Positions 41,961 to 50,690 of a DNA stretch of 64,000 nucleotides are shown here, in pieces (within the stretch, counting starts at the first letter, position 1; the number at the start of each line of letters is the position of its first letter). This stretch comes from DASRAP01 sp964503275 (GTDB lineage Bacteria; Gemmatimonadota; Gemmatimonadetes; Gemmatimonadales; Gemmatimonadaceae), in contig CAZCZO010000002.1 in assembly GCA_964503275.1 (NCBI GenBank), positions 124,001 through 188,000 of the forward strand. Reading direction: 5' to 3'. A program made the position numbers and the translations under genes. The notes beneath the pieces are model-generated. The model searched no databases and was not told the origin of the DNA. It worked only from the letters and a program-made list of their open reading frames with translations.

Positions 41961-41997
41961 ATAGTAAACGCCTATCGCTCATATAGCCAATCAACAA
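41961..41997. promoter_or_regulatory. OxyR binding site (three of four quarter-sites) between oxyR and katG
   Basis: The OxyR pattern is four ATAG/CTAT elements separated by seven bases each. Here ATAG (41961-41964), N7, CTAT (41972-41975), N7, ATAG (41983-41986) follow with exact spacing; the fourth element, expected at 41994-41997, reads ACAA and is degenerate. The site touches the oxyR start region on one side and ends at the predicted katG -35 box on the other, the position expected for activation by polymerase contact. Confidence 0.8.
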
Positions 41998-42026
41998 TTG
42001 CTGGCTATGGCTAAGGTTCCTAGCTT
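41998..42026 (+). promoter_or_regulatory. Predicted katG promoter
   Basis: TTGCTG (41998-42003) and TAGCTT (42021-42026) are separated by exactly 17 bases and resemble sigma-70 -35 and -10 boxes; the -10 is weak, as expected for an activator-dependent promoter. The OxyR-type site abuts the -35 box. The katG start codon is 95 bases downstream of the -10. Confidence 0.5.
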
Positions 42027-42120
42027 GTTCAGAAGGGGTCATCGGCGTCACGCCTCAGCGCGCGGCGCCAGTCGCAGTCAGATGCACGCGCTCGCCGTGC
42101 CCAACCCAGGGAACAGCACG

Positions 42121-44394
42121 ATGGACGGACATTCGGGAATCGCGGGCGGCAAGTGCCCGGTCATGCACGGGAGTGCGCACGGCGCCGCTCCGAGCGCCTC
42201 GCAGAGTGCGTCACCACACGGTGCTGCCACCGCCGGCCCTGTCGCCGCGACCGGCGCTGGCCGCTCGAATCGCGATTGGTGGCCCAATCAGCTGAATCTC
42301 GGGATCCTGCGTCAGCACTCGTCGCTGTCCGACCCGATGGGCCCGGGCTTTCGCTACTCCGAGGCCTTCAAGTCGCTCGACATCCAGGCGCTCAAGCAGG
42401 ACCTGATCGCGCTGCAGACGGATTCCCAGTCGTGGTGGCCTGCGGACTACGGGCACTACGGGCCGTTCTTCGTGCGCATGGCCTGGCACAGCGCCGGGAC
42501 CTACCGCACCGCCGATGGGCGCGGTGGGGCATCCTCGGGCACGCAGCGCTTCGCCCCGCTCAACTCGTGGCCCGACAACGGGAATCTCGACAAGGCGCGT
42601 CGTCTGCTCTGGCCCATCAAGCAGAAGTACGGCAACGCCCTCTCGTGGGCCGATCTCATGATCTTCGCCGCGGATGTCGGCATGGAGACCATGGGCTTCA
42701 CGCCCTTCGGCTTCGCGTTCGGCCGCGAGGACGTGTGGGAGCCCGAGCAAGACATCTACTGGGGTCCCGAGGCCGACTGGCTCGGCGATCAGCGCTACCA
42801 CGGTGACCGGCAGTTGGAGCACCCGCTCGCGGCGGTGCAGATGGGGCTGATCTACGTGAACCCCGAGGGCCCGAATGGCGAGCCCGACCCCATGCGCTCG
42901 GCGCGCGACATCCGCGAGACCTTCGCGCGGATGGCCATGAACGACGAGGAGACCGTCGCGCTGATCGCCGGCGGTCACACCTTCGGGAAGATGCATGGCG
43001 CCGGCGACCCCTCGCTGGTGGGGCCGGAGCCCGAGGGCGCGAGCCTCGAGGAGCAGGGGCTGGGGTGGCGCAATGCGTTCGGGAGCGGCAAGGGCGAGCA
43101 CACCACGACGTCGGGCCTCGAAGGGGCGTGGACGCCGAACCCCACCCGCTGGGACAACGGCTATTTCGACACGCTCTTCGGCTTCGACTGGGAGCTGGTG
43201 AAGAGCCCTGCAGGCGCGTGGATCTGGGAGCCGACGGACAAGGCCGCATCGGCCATGGTGCCCGACGCCCATGTCGCCGGGAAGATGGTGCGCCCGGCCA
43301 TGTCCACCGCGGACATGGCGCTGCGGACCGACCCGGTGTATCTCGAGATCTCTCGACGCTTCCATGCCGACCCGCAGGCCTTCCACGACGCCTTCGCCCG
43401 CGCGTGGTTCAAGCTCACGCATCGTGATATGGGTCCGCGCACGCGCTACCTCGGCCCGCTGGTGCCGCAGGAGGAGTTGCTGTGGCAGGACCCGGTGCCG
43501 GCCTGCACGCATCCGCTGGTCGACGCGGCGGACATCGCGGCCCTGAAGCAGCGCATCCTGGCGTCCGGGCTCAGCGTCGCGCAGCTGGTGAGCACGGCCT
43601 GGGCCTCGGCCTCGAGCTTCCGCGGCAGTGATCGGCGCGGTGGTGCGAATGGTGCCCGCATCCGACTGAAACCGGCGCGCAGCTGGGCGGTCAACCAGCC
43701 GGCCAAGCTCGCCCGCGTGCTCGAGGTCCTCGAGACGATCCAGCAGGAGTTCAACGCGGCGCAGACCACGCCCAAGCGGGTGTCGCTCGCCGACCTCATC
43801 GTGCTCGGCGGGGCGGCGGCCATCGAAGCGGCGGCGGCCAAGGGCGGGGTCCCGACCAGCGTGCCGTTCACGCCTGGACGCATGGATGCCACGCAGGAGC
43901 AGACCGACGTGGCCTCGTATGCCGTGCTGGAGCCGCAGGCCGATGGGTTCCGCAACTACCAGCGCACCCGCTTCACCGTGCCGGCTGAGGCCCTGCTCGT
44001 GGACAAGGCACAGCTGCTCACCCTGACGGCCCCCGAGATGACGGTGTTGGTGGGCGGCCTGCGCGTCCTCGGTGCGAACCATGGGGCGGTGCGCCATGGG
44101 GTGTTCACCGAGCGTCCTGAGACGCTCAGCAACGACTTCTTCGTGCACCTGCTCGACATGGGCACGGTCTGGTCGCCCATGGCCGGGTCCGACGAGGTCT
44201 TCGAGGGGCGCGATCGCGTGACGGGCGACGTGAAGTGGACCGCGACGCGGGTGGATCTGGTCTTCGGGTCCAACTCCGAGCTGCGTGCGCTCTCGGAAGT
44301 GTACGCCCAAGCCGATAATGCGGAGAAGTTCGTGCGCGACTTCGTGTCGGCGTGGGGCAAGGTGATGGAGCTGGACCGCTTCGACCTCGCCTGA
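42121..44394 (+). CDS. katG: Catalase-peroxidase
   Basis: KatG is a bifunctional haem enzyme that removes H2O2 by catalase and peroxidase activity. The 757-aa protein has the family's two-domain duplication. The active N-terminal domain shows the distal triad Arg119, Trp122 and His123 (RMAWHSAGTYR), the adduct Tyr in MGLIYVNPEGPNG, and the proximal His in ALIAGGHTFGKMHGAG. The degenerate C-terminal domain follows from about residue 440 and ends SAWGKVMELDRFDLA. The ATG at 42121 is preceded by AGGGA at eight bases; the open frame before it is not family sequence. The first 45 residues are a non-conserved Gly/Ser/Ala/His-rich extension. Expression is probably OxyR-dependent. Confidence 0.98.
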   Translation: MDGHSGIAGGKCPVMHGSAHGAAPSASQSASPHGAATAGPVAATGAGRSNRDWWPNQLNLGILRQHSSLSDPMGPGFRYSEAFKSLDIQALKQDLIALQTDSQSWWPADYGHYGPFFVRMAWHSAGTYRTADGRGGASSGTQRFAPLNSWPDNGNLDKARRLLWPIKQKYGNALSWADLMIFAADVGMETMGFTPFGFAFGREDVWEPEQDIYWGPEADWLGDQRYHGDRQLEHPLAAVQMGLIYVNPEGPNGEPDPMRSARDIRETFARMAMNDEETVALIAGGHTFGKMHGAGDPSLVGPEPEGASLEEQGLGWRNAFGSGKGEHTTTSGLEGAWTPNPTRWDNGYFDTLFGFDWELVKSPAGAWIWEPTDKAASAMVPDAHVAGKMVRPAMSTADMALRTDPVYLEISRRFHADPQAFHDAFARAWFKLTHRDMGPRTRYLGPLVPQEELLWQDPVPACTHPLVDAADIAALKQRILASGLSVAQLVSTAWASASSFRGSDRRGGANGARIRLKPARSWAVNQPAKLARVLEVLETIQQEFNAAQTTPKRVSLADLIVLGGAAAIEAAAAKGGVPTSVPFTPGRMDATQEQTDVASYAVLEPQADGFRNYQRTRFTVPAEALLVDKAQLLTLTAPEMTVLVGGLRVLGANHGAVRHGVFTERPETLSNDFFVHLLDMGTVWSPMAGSDEVFEGRDRVTGDVKWTATRVDLVFGSNSELRALSEVYAQADNAEKFVRDFVSAWGKVMELDRFDLA

Positions 44395-44400
44395 TGCGCT

Positions 44401-44433
44401 GTCGGCCGCGTCGGGAGCACCGGCGCGGCCGAC
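44401..44433 (+). terminator. Hairpin after katG
   Basis: A perfect 10-bp stem (GTCGGCCGCG with CGCGGCCGAC), extendable by a wobble and one more pair, begins six bases after the katG stop codon. There is no clear T-run downstream. Position and strength suit a transcription terminator or mRNA-stabilising hairpin. Confidence 0.6.
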
Positions 44434-44533
44434 GGACCTTGTGGTGGCCCTCGTCGGCGCGCATTAGCATTCGAAGATCGTCCCACCCCGCCGAAGCCCA
44501 CCCCGACCGCGCGTACGCGGACGCGACCCCGAG

Positions 44534-46558
44534 ATGATGACCGCATCGAGTCCGCACGACTGGGCCGCTGACCGCACGCGGATGCAGGCGCTGCGAGAGC
44601 TGGACATCCTCGACACGGCGCCGGAGGCGACCTTCGACGAGGTGGCGCATCTCGCCGCGGAGTTGTGCGGCGCCCCGATCGCACTGGTCAGCCTGATCGA
44701 CGATCGTCGCCAGTGGCACAAGGCGGCGTACGGTCTGGCGCTGCGGGAATTGCCGCTCCCGCAGTCGTTCTGTGCCCACGCGCGCGACGAATCGGACGTG
44801 CTGGAGATCCCCGATACGCTCGACGACCCGCGGTTCGTCCACCATCCGCAGGTCGTGGGCCATCCGCATCTTCGCTTCTATGCCGGCTCGGCCCTCCGCG
44901 GGGTCGATGGAACGTTCCTTGGCGCGCTCTGCGTGCTCGATGTGGTGCCCCGCGCACTCACGGCGCAGCAGCGCTTGTCCTTGCGGGTCCTCGCGCAGCA
45001 TGTCTCGACGTTGATGCAGCAGCGGGCGCTGGTGGCGCAGCTGGAGCGCGAGCGCGCCCGCCTCGCCGAGGCGCAGTCGGTCGCGCGCGTCGGCAGCTGG
45101 GAGACGGACCTCACGACGCTCGAGGTCAGCTGGTCCGCCGAGAACCATCGGATCTTCGGGACCGACCCGGCGACGTTCCAGCCCACCCACGCCGGATTCC
45201 TCGCGCTGGTGCACCACGACGACCGTGCGATGGTGGACGCGGCGTTCGTCCAGTCGCTGCAGGCCGCCCACGAGCACACGGTGGAGCATCGGGTCGTGCG
45301 CCCGGACCAGCAGCAACGGATCGTCGAAGAGCGCTGGCGGGTGATCGCCGACGCCGACGGCGTGCCGGTCCGCGCGGTCGGTACCTCGCAGGACATCACC
45401 GACCGGCGGCGGCTGGAGCAGCAGATGTTCCGGGCGCAGCGCATGGAGAGCATCGGCACGCTCGCGGGCGGCGTGGCCCACGATCTCAACAACGTTCTGG
45501 CGCCGATCCTGCTCTCCATCGAGATGCTCTCGGCCGACGAGAGGGACCCGGAGAAGCGGGAGATCCTGGCGACGATCGAGTCCAGCGCACGGCGCGGGGC
45601 CGACATGGTCAAGCAGGTGCTCGCGTTCGCGCGCGGCACGGAGCACGCCCGCTTGTCGGTGCCGGTGGGTGAGCTGGTCCGGTCGCTGGCGCAGATCATC
45701 CGCGAGACCTTCCCGCGCAACATCGCGCTGCGGACCGACGTGGCAGCGGAGCTTCCACCACTGGTCGGCGATCCCACGCAGATCGAGCAGGTGCTGCTCA
45801 ATCTGGCGGTGAACGCCCGCGACGCGATGCCCTACGGGGGCGACCTGCGCATCCGCGTGTCGGCGGTGGAGCTGGACACGCAGTTCGTCGGTCGGACGCC
45901 CGATGCGCGCACCGGGCCGCACGTGGTCATCGATGTCGAGGACACCGGGACCGGCATGGCGCCCGAGATCGTCGACCGCATCTTCGATCCGTTCTTCACG
46001 ACCAAGGCGCCTGGCCATGGGACCGGCCTGGGCCTGAGTTCGTCGATCGCGATCGTGAAGGGACACGGCGGGTTCATCCATGTGTACAGCGAACCGGGCA
46101 AAGGCTCACGGTTCCGCGTGTACCTCCCCGCCGCCGATGTGGTGAGCGGGGGGCCGGTGCGTCGCAGCACCCCCGCACCGGCGCCGGATCTGCGGGGCCG
46201 CGGCGAGCTGATCCTGCTCGTCGAGGACGAGGAGCAGGTGCGCCACATCACGCGGCAGACCTTGGAGACCTACGGGTACCGTGTGCTCACGGCGACCGAC
46301 GGGGCGGATGCCGTGGCGGTGTTCGCGACGCATCGCGACGAGATCGCACTGGTGCTCACCGACCTGATGATGCCGGTGATGGACGGGACCTCGATGATCG
46401 AGGTATTGGTGCGCATGGCGCCCTCGGCGCGCATCGTCGCCGTGAGCGGGCTGCAGGACAATGCGCTGCGGCTCCCGGCGGCAGTGCGGCACTTCTTGCC
46501 CAAGCCGTTCACCGCCGGCACGCTGCTCGACACCCTGCGGCGCGCGCTCGATCACTGA
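44534..46558 (+). CDS. GAF-PAS hybrid sensor histidine kinase with receiver
   Basis: This 674-aa soluble sensory kinase has an N-terminal GAF domain (about residues 20-170; LCGAPIALVSLIDDRRQWHK and SFCAHA are typical of GAF proteins linked to light or redox sensing). A PAS_3-type domain follows (about 180-292; SVARVGSWETDLTTLEVSWS). The HisKA box has His316 (LAGGVAHDLNN). The ATPase domain shows NLAVNARDAMPYGG, DTGTGMA and GHGTGLGLSS. The receiver has acceptor Asp610 (LTDLMMP) and Lys in LPKPF. It starts at the first of two adjacent ATGs and stands alone 139 bases after katG. Its relation to oxidative stress is only positional. Confidence 0.93.
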   Translation: MMTASSPHDWAADRTRMQALRELDILDTAPEATFDEVAHLAAELCGAPIALVSLIDDRRQWHKAAYGLALRELPLPQSFCAHARDESDVLEIPDTLDDPRFVHHPQVVGHPHLRFYAGSALRGVDGTFLGALCVLDVVPRALTAQQRLSLRVLAQHVSTLMQQRALVAQLERERARLAEAQSVARVGSWETDLTTLEVSWSAENHRIFGTDPATFQPTHAGFLALVHHDDRAMVDAAFVQSLQAAHEHTVEHRVVRPDQQQRIVEERWRVIADADGVPVRAVGTSQDITDRRRLEQQMFRAQRMESIGTLAGGVAHDLNNVLAPILLSIEMLSADERDPEKREILATIESSARRGADMVKQVLAFARGTEHARLSVPVGELVRSLAQIIRETFPRNIALRTDVAAELPPLVGDPTQIEQVLLNLAVNARDAMPYGGDLRIRVSAVELDTQFVGRTPDARTGPHVVIDVEDTGTGMAPEIVDRIFDPFFTTKAPGHGTGLGLSSSIAIVKGHGGFIHVYSEPGKGSRFRVYLPAADVVSGGPVRRSTPAPAPDLRGRGELILLVEDEEQVRHITRQTLETYGYRVLTATDGADAVAVFATHRDEIALVLTDLMMPVMDGTSMIEVLVRMAPSARIVAVSGLQDNALRLPAAVRHFLPKPFTAGTLLDTLRRALDH

Positions 46559-46573
46559 GGCGCGCGCCGCCGG

Positions 46574-46602
46574 GTGCCGGCTCAGGCCTCGGGTGCCGGC
46601 AC
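46574..46602. terminator. Inverted repeat at the convergent ends of the hybrid kinase and dabA
   Basis: GTGCCGGC (46574-46581) pairs with GCCGGCAC (46595-46602) around a 13-base loop that contains the dabA stop codon. The left arm lies after the kinase stop. It could act as a terminator for both convergent genes. The element also contains a direct repeat of CGGGTGCCGGC. No T-run is present. Confidence 0.4.
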
Positions 46603-49071
46603 GCGCTCCCAGTGGCCTCCGCGCCGGTGGAAGACCCCGGCGCCGTCGCTGTCGATGCGGTACAGATGCAGCCACTCGTGCTCGACCAGCTGCTGGACGA
46701 TCGGGTGGCGCGCGATGATCGCGTCGATCGCGGCGGCCGGTGCCTCCAGGTACACACCCAAGCGCAGGGGCTCGTGGAACCAGTCGTCGCCGTCGTGGAC
46801 CGACTGCGTCGCGAGCCCGATGCGGAGGTCGCCGCTCGCGCCCTCGTACACCCCGAGCGTGCCCCCGACCACGTTGTGCAAGGTCTTGTCGCCGCTCCCG
46901 AAGTGCCGCGGGTCCACCGTCGAGGCGTAGTACTGGAAGTTGATCCAGTGCGCGACGATCATCGGGGCGGTCATGATCGACTCGAGGATCGCGTATCCCG
47001 CGTCGTGGCGCGCATCGTACTCGTGCAGGAAGGCGCGACCGTCGAGGTCGAGCGTGCGCGTGCGGGCGCGGGGCGCCGCGATGAACGCGGCGTTGCGGGC
47101 CAATCCCCACTCGGGCCGCACCTCGGACCAGTCGAGGCTGCGGGCGCGCATCGCGAGGGCGAGCTCGCGGTCATCCCCGGCCGTCATGCCGAGGCGCGGT
47201 GCCCGCTCGCGCCGGGCGCGCTGCGCGGCCTGGGCCAGCGCCGCCCGGAGTGCGGCGAGGGCATGCGCGTGACTGGCGGCGGTGGCAGTCTCCGGGTAGA
47301 GCACCACGTCGTCGGTGCAGGTGTCGTGGAGTCCACCCACGAAGGCCGTGTGGTCGGGGATGTCGATGTCCTGGGTGCGCAAGGCGGCGCGCACGTCGGC
47401 ATCGTTGAGCAACGCGGCCAGTGCGCGCGCGTTCACTTCGCCTGACTGCCCGCCGCAGGCGCCGCACGCCAGTCCTGCGGCCTGCGGATTGTTGGGCAGA
47501 TGCACCCCATGGCCGATGAAGGCGACGATCTCGGCGAAGCCGCGGGTGAGGCCCATGCCGCGCAGGGCGTTCGCGGCGAGCTGCGCGCGGTCGGCGACGG
47601 TCAGCGTCGCGCCCTGCACGGTGGTGGTCAGGCGGGGCGCCATCTCTCCCCCTGGGGTGTCGAGGCCAGCGCGGAGTGCATCACGCGGCGAGGCCGAGGG
47701 CGCGAACGACGACCGCACCAAGGGGATCAGGGCCGCGATCCCGGTCGCCTCGACATAGCCGAAGGCGCCCGGCGCACTGCTGGCGACCCGCTGCGCGACC
47801 TGTCGCCGCCGCGCGGCGTGCGTGGTGCGCGGCGCGGATGTTCCGCTCGTGGTGCTCACGTCGGACGCGAGCACGGTCGGCGCCAAGAGTCCGGGCAGCT
47901 GCGGCCGCGGCGTCCCCCCCGGCGGGGTGTAGGCCAGGGGCAGCCCGAAGAAGCCGGCGAAGCCAAGGGTGGCGATGTCGTCGCGTTCATGCTCCAGGGC
48001 CCGGCGCATCACCTCGGAGCGCACGTCGATACAGAACACGGCCTGCACACGCGGTGTCGGTACCGCGGAGGCCGCGGGGCGGTGCAGGGGCACGACGCGG
48101 TCCACCGCGGTCAACGCCTGCGCGAGCCGATCGTGGTAGTGGAGTTCGACCGCATGTTGCAAGACCCAGTCGACCCGTTGCTGCGCGGCGACCTCCTGCG
48201 CGCGGGGGTGCCAGGCCCGCCGCTCGTGGGTCCACTGCACGGCGAGGTCCGAGCCGACGGCCGACCGGAACAGCAGCAGCTCCCACGCGATGCGGATCGC
48301 CAGCAGCTCATGGATCGTGGTGTCGTCGCGACCGGCGAGGCGCGCCTCCCAGCGGCGATGCGCACAGGCCGCGGCCCAGCCGCCGACGTTCATGAGCAGC
48401 GCGGTGAGATACGGCGCCCGCGCCGTGCGGTTGAGCCCCAGCGTCTCCAGTGCGGCGGCGATCACGTCGAGCGGCGCGTTCGGCAGGGCCTCGAGCTGCT
48501 CCGCGATCCCGGTCTCGCCCAGCAGGAGCAGCGGGGCCGCATCCGAGCGGGCGACGAGGCGCCAGTGCGCGAACAGCCCCTGGTCCCGGTCGATGCGCCA
48601 CGTGGCCTGTCCACGATCGAAATACGACTCGCAGGCGCGGCCGATCTGATCGACCACCACCGTCTCCCAGGTGTGCTGCAGGGGATGGCCCTGCCGGAGG
48701 TGGCGCGGTGCCGTGATGAGCGGATGCCGGGGCAGCGTGGGGGCGTCCATCCGGAGCGCGTCCCAGACTTCGAGATGGTCCACGGGGTCGCGCAGCATGC
48801 TGATGGCGCGGCGGACGTCGGCGACGCCGAGCAGGCCGCGCTCCCACTGCCGGCGATACCAGCGACGTGGCATGAGCATCGACGAGCCGCTGAGGGCGCC
48901 GACATCGGCCGCTGCGGCCGTGATCGGCTGATGGACCCATCCCCAGTAGGGATTGACGGCGATCAAGCGGTCGAGCGGCCAGGCCGGTGCGATGCGCGTG
49001 CATGCGGTCTCGACGACTGCGAGGAGCTCGGGATCGCGGTGCGTCGGCGGCGAAGGCAGAGGGCTGGTCAT
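46582..49071 (-). CDS. dabA: DabA inorganic carbon (bicarbonate) accumulation subunit (DUF2309)
   Basis: DabA is the zinc, beta-carbonic-anhydrase-like subunit of the DAB complex that captures CO2 as bicarbonate, driven by ion flow through DabB. The 829-aa length fits the family. The predicted zinc-site residues are Cys and Asp in VFCIDVRSEVMRR (about residue 344), His in FIGHGVHLPNNP (about 520) and Cys in LACGACGGQSGEVN (about 535), matching the ligand pattern known from Halothiobacillus. Other marks are LIAVNPYWGWVHQPI at residues 36-50 and DHTAFVGGLHDTCTDD. It starts one base after dabB ends, so the order dabB-dabA is co-transcribed. Confidence 0.93.
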   Translation of the reverse strand: MTSPLPSPPTHRDPELLAVVETACTRIAPAWPLDRLIAVNPYWGWVHQPITAAAADVGALSGSSMLMPRRWYRRQWERGLLGVADVRRAISMLRDPVDHLEVWDALRMDAPTLPRHPLITAPRHLRQGHPLQHTWETVVVDQIGRACESYFDRGQATWRIDRDQGLFAHWRLVARSDAAPLLLLGETGIAEQLEALPNAPLDVIAAALETLGLNRTARAPYLTALLMNVGGWAAACAHRRWEARLAGRDDTTIHELLAIRIAWELLLFRSAVGSDLAVQWTHERRAWHPRAQEVAAQQRVDWVLQHAVELHYHDRLAQALTAVDRVVPLHRPAASAVPTPRVQAVFCIDVRSEVMRRALEHERDDIATLGFAGFFGLPLAYTPPGGTPRPQLPGLLAPTVLASDVSTTSGTSAPRTTHAARRRQVAQRVASSAPGAFGYVEATGIAALIPLVRSSFAPSASPRDALRAGLDTPGGEMAPRLTTTVQGATLTVADRAQLAANALRGMGLTRGFAEIVAFIGHGVHLPNNPQAAGLACGACGGQSGEVNARALAALLNDADVRAALRTQDIDIPDHTAFVGGLHDTCTDDVVLYPETATAASHAHALAALRAALAQAAQRARRERAPRLGMTAGDDRELALAMRARSLDWSEVRPEWGLARNAAFIAAPRARTRTLDLDGRAFLHEYDARHDAGYAILESIMTAPMIVAHWINFQYYASTVDPRHFGSGDKTLHNVVGGTLGVYEGASGDLRIGLATQSVHDGDDWFHEPLRLGVYLEAPAAAIDAIIARHPIVQQLVEHEWLHLYRIDSDGAGVFHRRGGHWERVPAPEA

Positions 49072-49072
49072 A

Positions 49073-50611
49073 TCAGGCGGCTTGCTCGTTGAGGGAGGAC
49101 ACCGTCGTGGAGCGGCGCTGTGCCGCGGCGCGGAAGCGCTTCGGCGGCCACAGGCGGACGGTCAGGCGGGTGAACAGCGTGTCGAGATGGAAGCCGTGGA
49201 CGGCGTGGGCGTAGAGCGTCCGCGTCACGCGGTCGGTCGCCCCGCGCGTCAGGAGCAGGTGCAGCAGGTAGAGCCCCGCGAAGGCGAGGCCGGCCAGCAG
49301 GAGGATCGGTCGCGGCACCACCACCGGCACACGGGCGGGGGCCATGGGCGCGAGCAGGAGATGCCACACGGCGTAGAGCGCCGGGATGGCGACCGCCATC
49401 ACGGCGACGGCGGCGAGCGCGGGCAGACCGTCGCTGCGCCGCAGCTGCGCCAGCGCGGGAGCCACCGCACCGGCCACGACGATCACGGCGAGGATCGCGG
49501 CCGCGTCCATGTCCCAGCTGCCGTGGAGCATCCGGTGCACGCCGCCGACCATCGCGAGACTCGCGAGCGTCGCCGCGACCCACTGAGCGGGGTGCGGCTC
49601 GCGTGACTGCGGTGCGCGCAGGGTGGCCGTGCGCACGGCGCGGCCCGAATTCAGGAACGCATGGGCCTTGTAGAGGGCGTGGGCCACGAGGTGCACCAGG
49701 GCGAGGTCGTAGGCGCCGAGGCCACACTCGATGAGCACGAAGCCCATCTGTGCGCAGGTGGACCACGCGAGGGTCCCCTTCACGTTGGATTGCGCGGCCA
49801 TGGCGAGCGCCGCGAGGACGGCGGTCGCAGTGCCGGCGATCACGAGCAGCGTCTGGGCCGACGCGGCGGCGCCCATCAGCGGCGCGAGCACGATGAGCAC
49901 GAAGGCCCCGAGGTTGACGATGCCGGTGTGGAGCAGCGCCGAGACCGGCGTGGGCGCCTCCATCACCTGTAGCAGCCAGCCGTGGACGGGGACCTGGGCG
50001 GAGCGCAGGATGACACCGATCGCGAGCAGGATGGTCGCCACGCGCAGCGCGGGCGACCATGCGGCGGCCGTGGGGACGGCCTCGAGGATCGCCGCGATGC
50101 GGGTGTGCCCGGTGCTGGCGACGAGCAATGCCACGCCGCCGAGGATGGCGATGTCGGCGATGCGGCTGAGGATGAACTTCTTGTGTGCCATCAGCGCGGT
50201 GGCCGGCCGCGCATCCCCGAGGCTGAGGACCTGATGCAGCGCCAAGCTGGTGAGCGTCCACGCCAGGGCGAGGACGACGAGGTCCCCGGTGCTGACGACG
50301 AGGCTGGCGCCGGCCAGCGTCAGCAGGAACCACGCGACGTAGCGGGTGTTGTGGACCGCGCCGTCGAGGTAGCGCGTCGAGAAGTGGAGGATGAGGCCGC
50401 CGAGGATGGTGATCAGCGGCAGCATGACGAGGCGGGGGCCGCTGAGGGCGGGCAGCAGGGCGAGGCAGGCGACGACGGCGGTGGCGGTGGCGGCGCGGCC
50501 CGCCTGCCATGCCGTGGTCGCGGCGGCGTGCGTCCGCAGCAGGACGACCGACGTCAGGCCGTACAGCAGCGGGATGAGGATCGGCAGGGGGAACGAGGCA
50601 ACGGTCGGCAC
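49073..50611 (-). CDS. dabB: DabB, NADH-dehydrogenase subunit 5/antiporter-like membrane subunit of the DAB complex
   Basis: DabB is the ion-conducting partner of DabA, related to MrpA and NuoL. The 512-aa protein has about 13 hydrophobic segments. Typical antiporter-family features are HKKFILSRIADIAILGGVAL (around residue 150), VPVHGWLLQVMEAPTPVSAL and LLHTGIVNLGAFV (around 215-245), and a conserved Lys in ALYKAHAFLNSG. I set the start at the GTG at 50611 because GGAG lies five bases before it; a TTG 27 bases upstream lacks a site. It is first in the leftward dabBA operon, divergent from an NhaR-like LysR gene. Confidence 0.9.
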   Translation of the reverse strand: MPTVASFPLPILIPLLYGLTSVVLLRTHAAATTAWQAGRAATATAVVACLALLPALSGPRLVMLPLITILGGLILHFSTRYLDGAVHNTRYVAWFLLTLAGASLVVSTGDLVVLALAWTLTSLALHQVLSLGDARPATALMAHKKFILSRIADIAILGGVALLVASTGHTRIAAILEAVPTAAAWSPALRVATILLAIGVILRSAQVPVHGWLLQVMEAPTPVSALLHTGIVNLGAFVLIVLAPLMGAAASAQTLLVIAGTATAVLAALAMAAQSNVKGTLAWSTCAQMGFVLIECGLGAYDLALVHLVAHALYKAHAFLNSGRAVRTATLRAPQSREPHPAQWVAATLASLAMVGGVHRMLHGSWDMDAAAILAVIVVAGAVAPALAQLRRSDGLPALAAVAVMAVAIPALYAVWHLLLAPMAPARVPVVVPRPILLLAGLAFAGLYLLHLLLTRGATDRVTRTLYAHAVHGFHLDTLFTRLTVRLWPPKRFRAAAQRRSTTVSSLNEQAA

Positions 50612-50660
50612 GGGGGCTCCACAGGAGGGATGCCGCAATCTCGTGGCGCCCTATGCTTCT

Positions 50661-50682
50661 GTAAAATACATATTATGTTCAC
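50661..50682. promoter_or_regulatory. AT-rich imperfect dyad between dabB and its LysR regulator
   Basis: The 80-base gap between the divergent starts holds an AT-rich island. Within it GTAAA (50661) and TTCAC (ending 50682) form an imperfect dyad, GT-N-AA, 12 bases, TT-N-AC. LysR regulators commonly bind such dyads between themselves and their targets, so this is the likely site for the regulator at 50691. Promoter boxes for both directions must also lie here but cannot be assigned. Confidence 0.45.
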
Positions 50683-50690
50683 AATCAATC

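Noticed and set aside
41987..41997. Fourth OxyR quarter-site
   Set aside because: The expected CTAT position reads ACAA, so I count only three matching elements.
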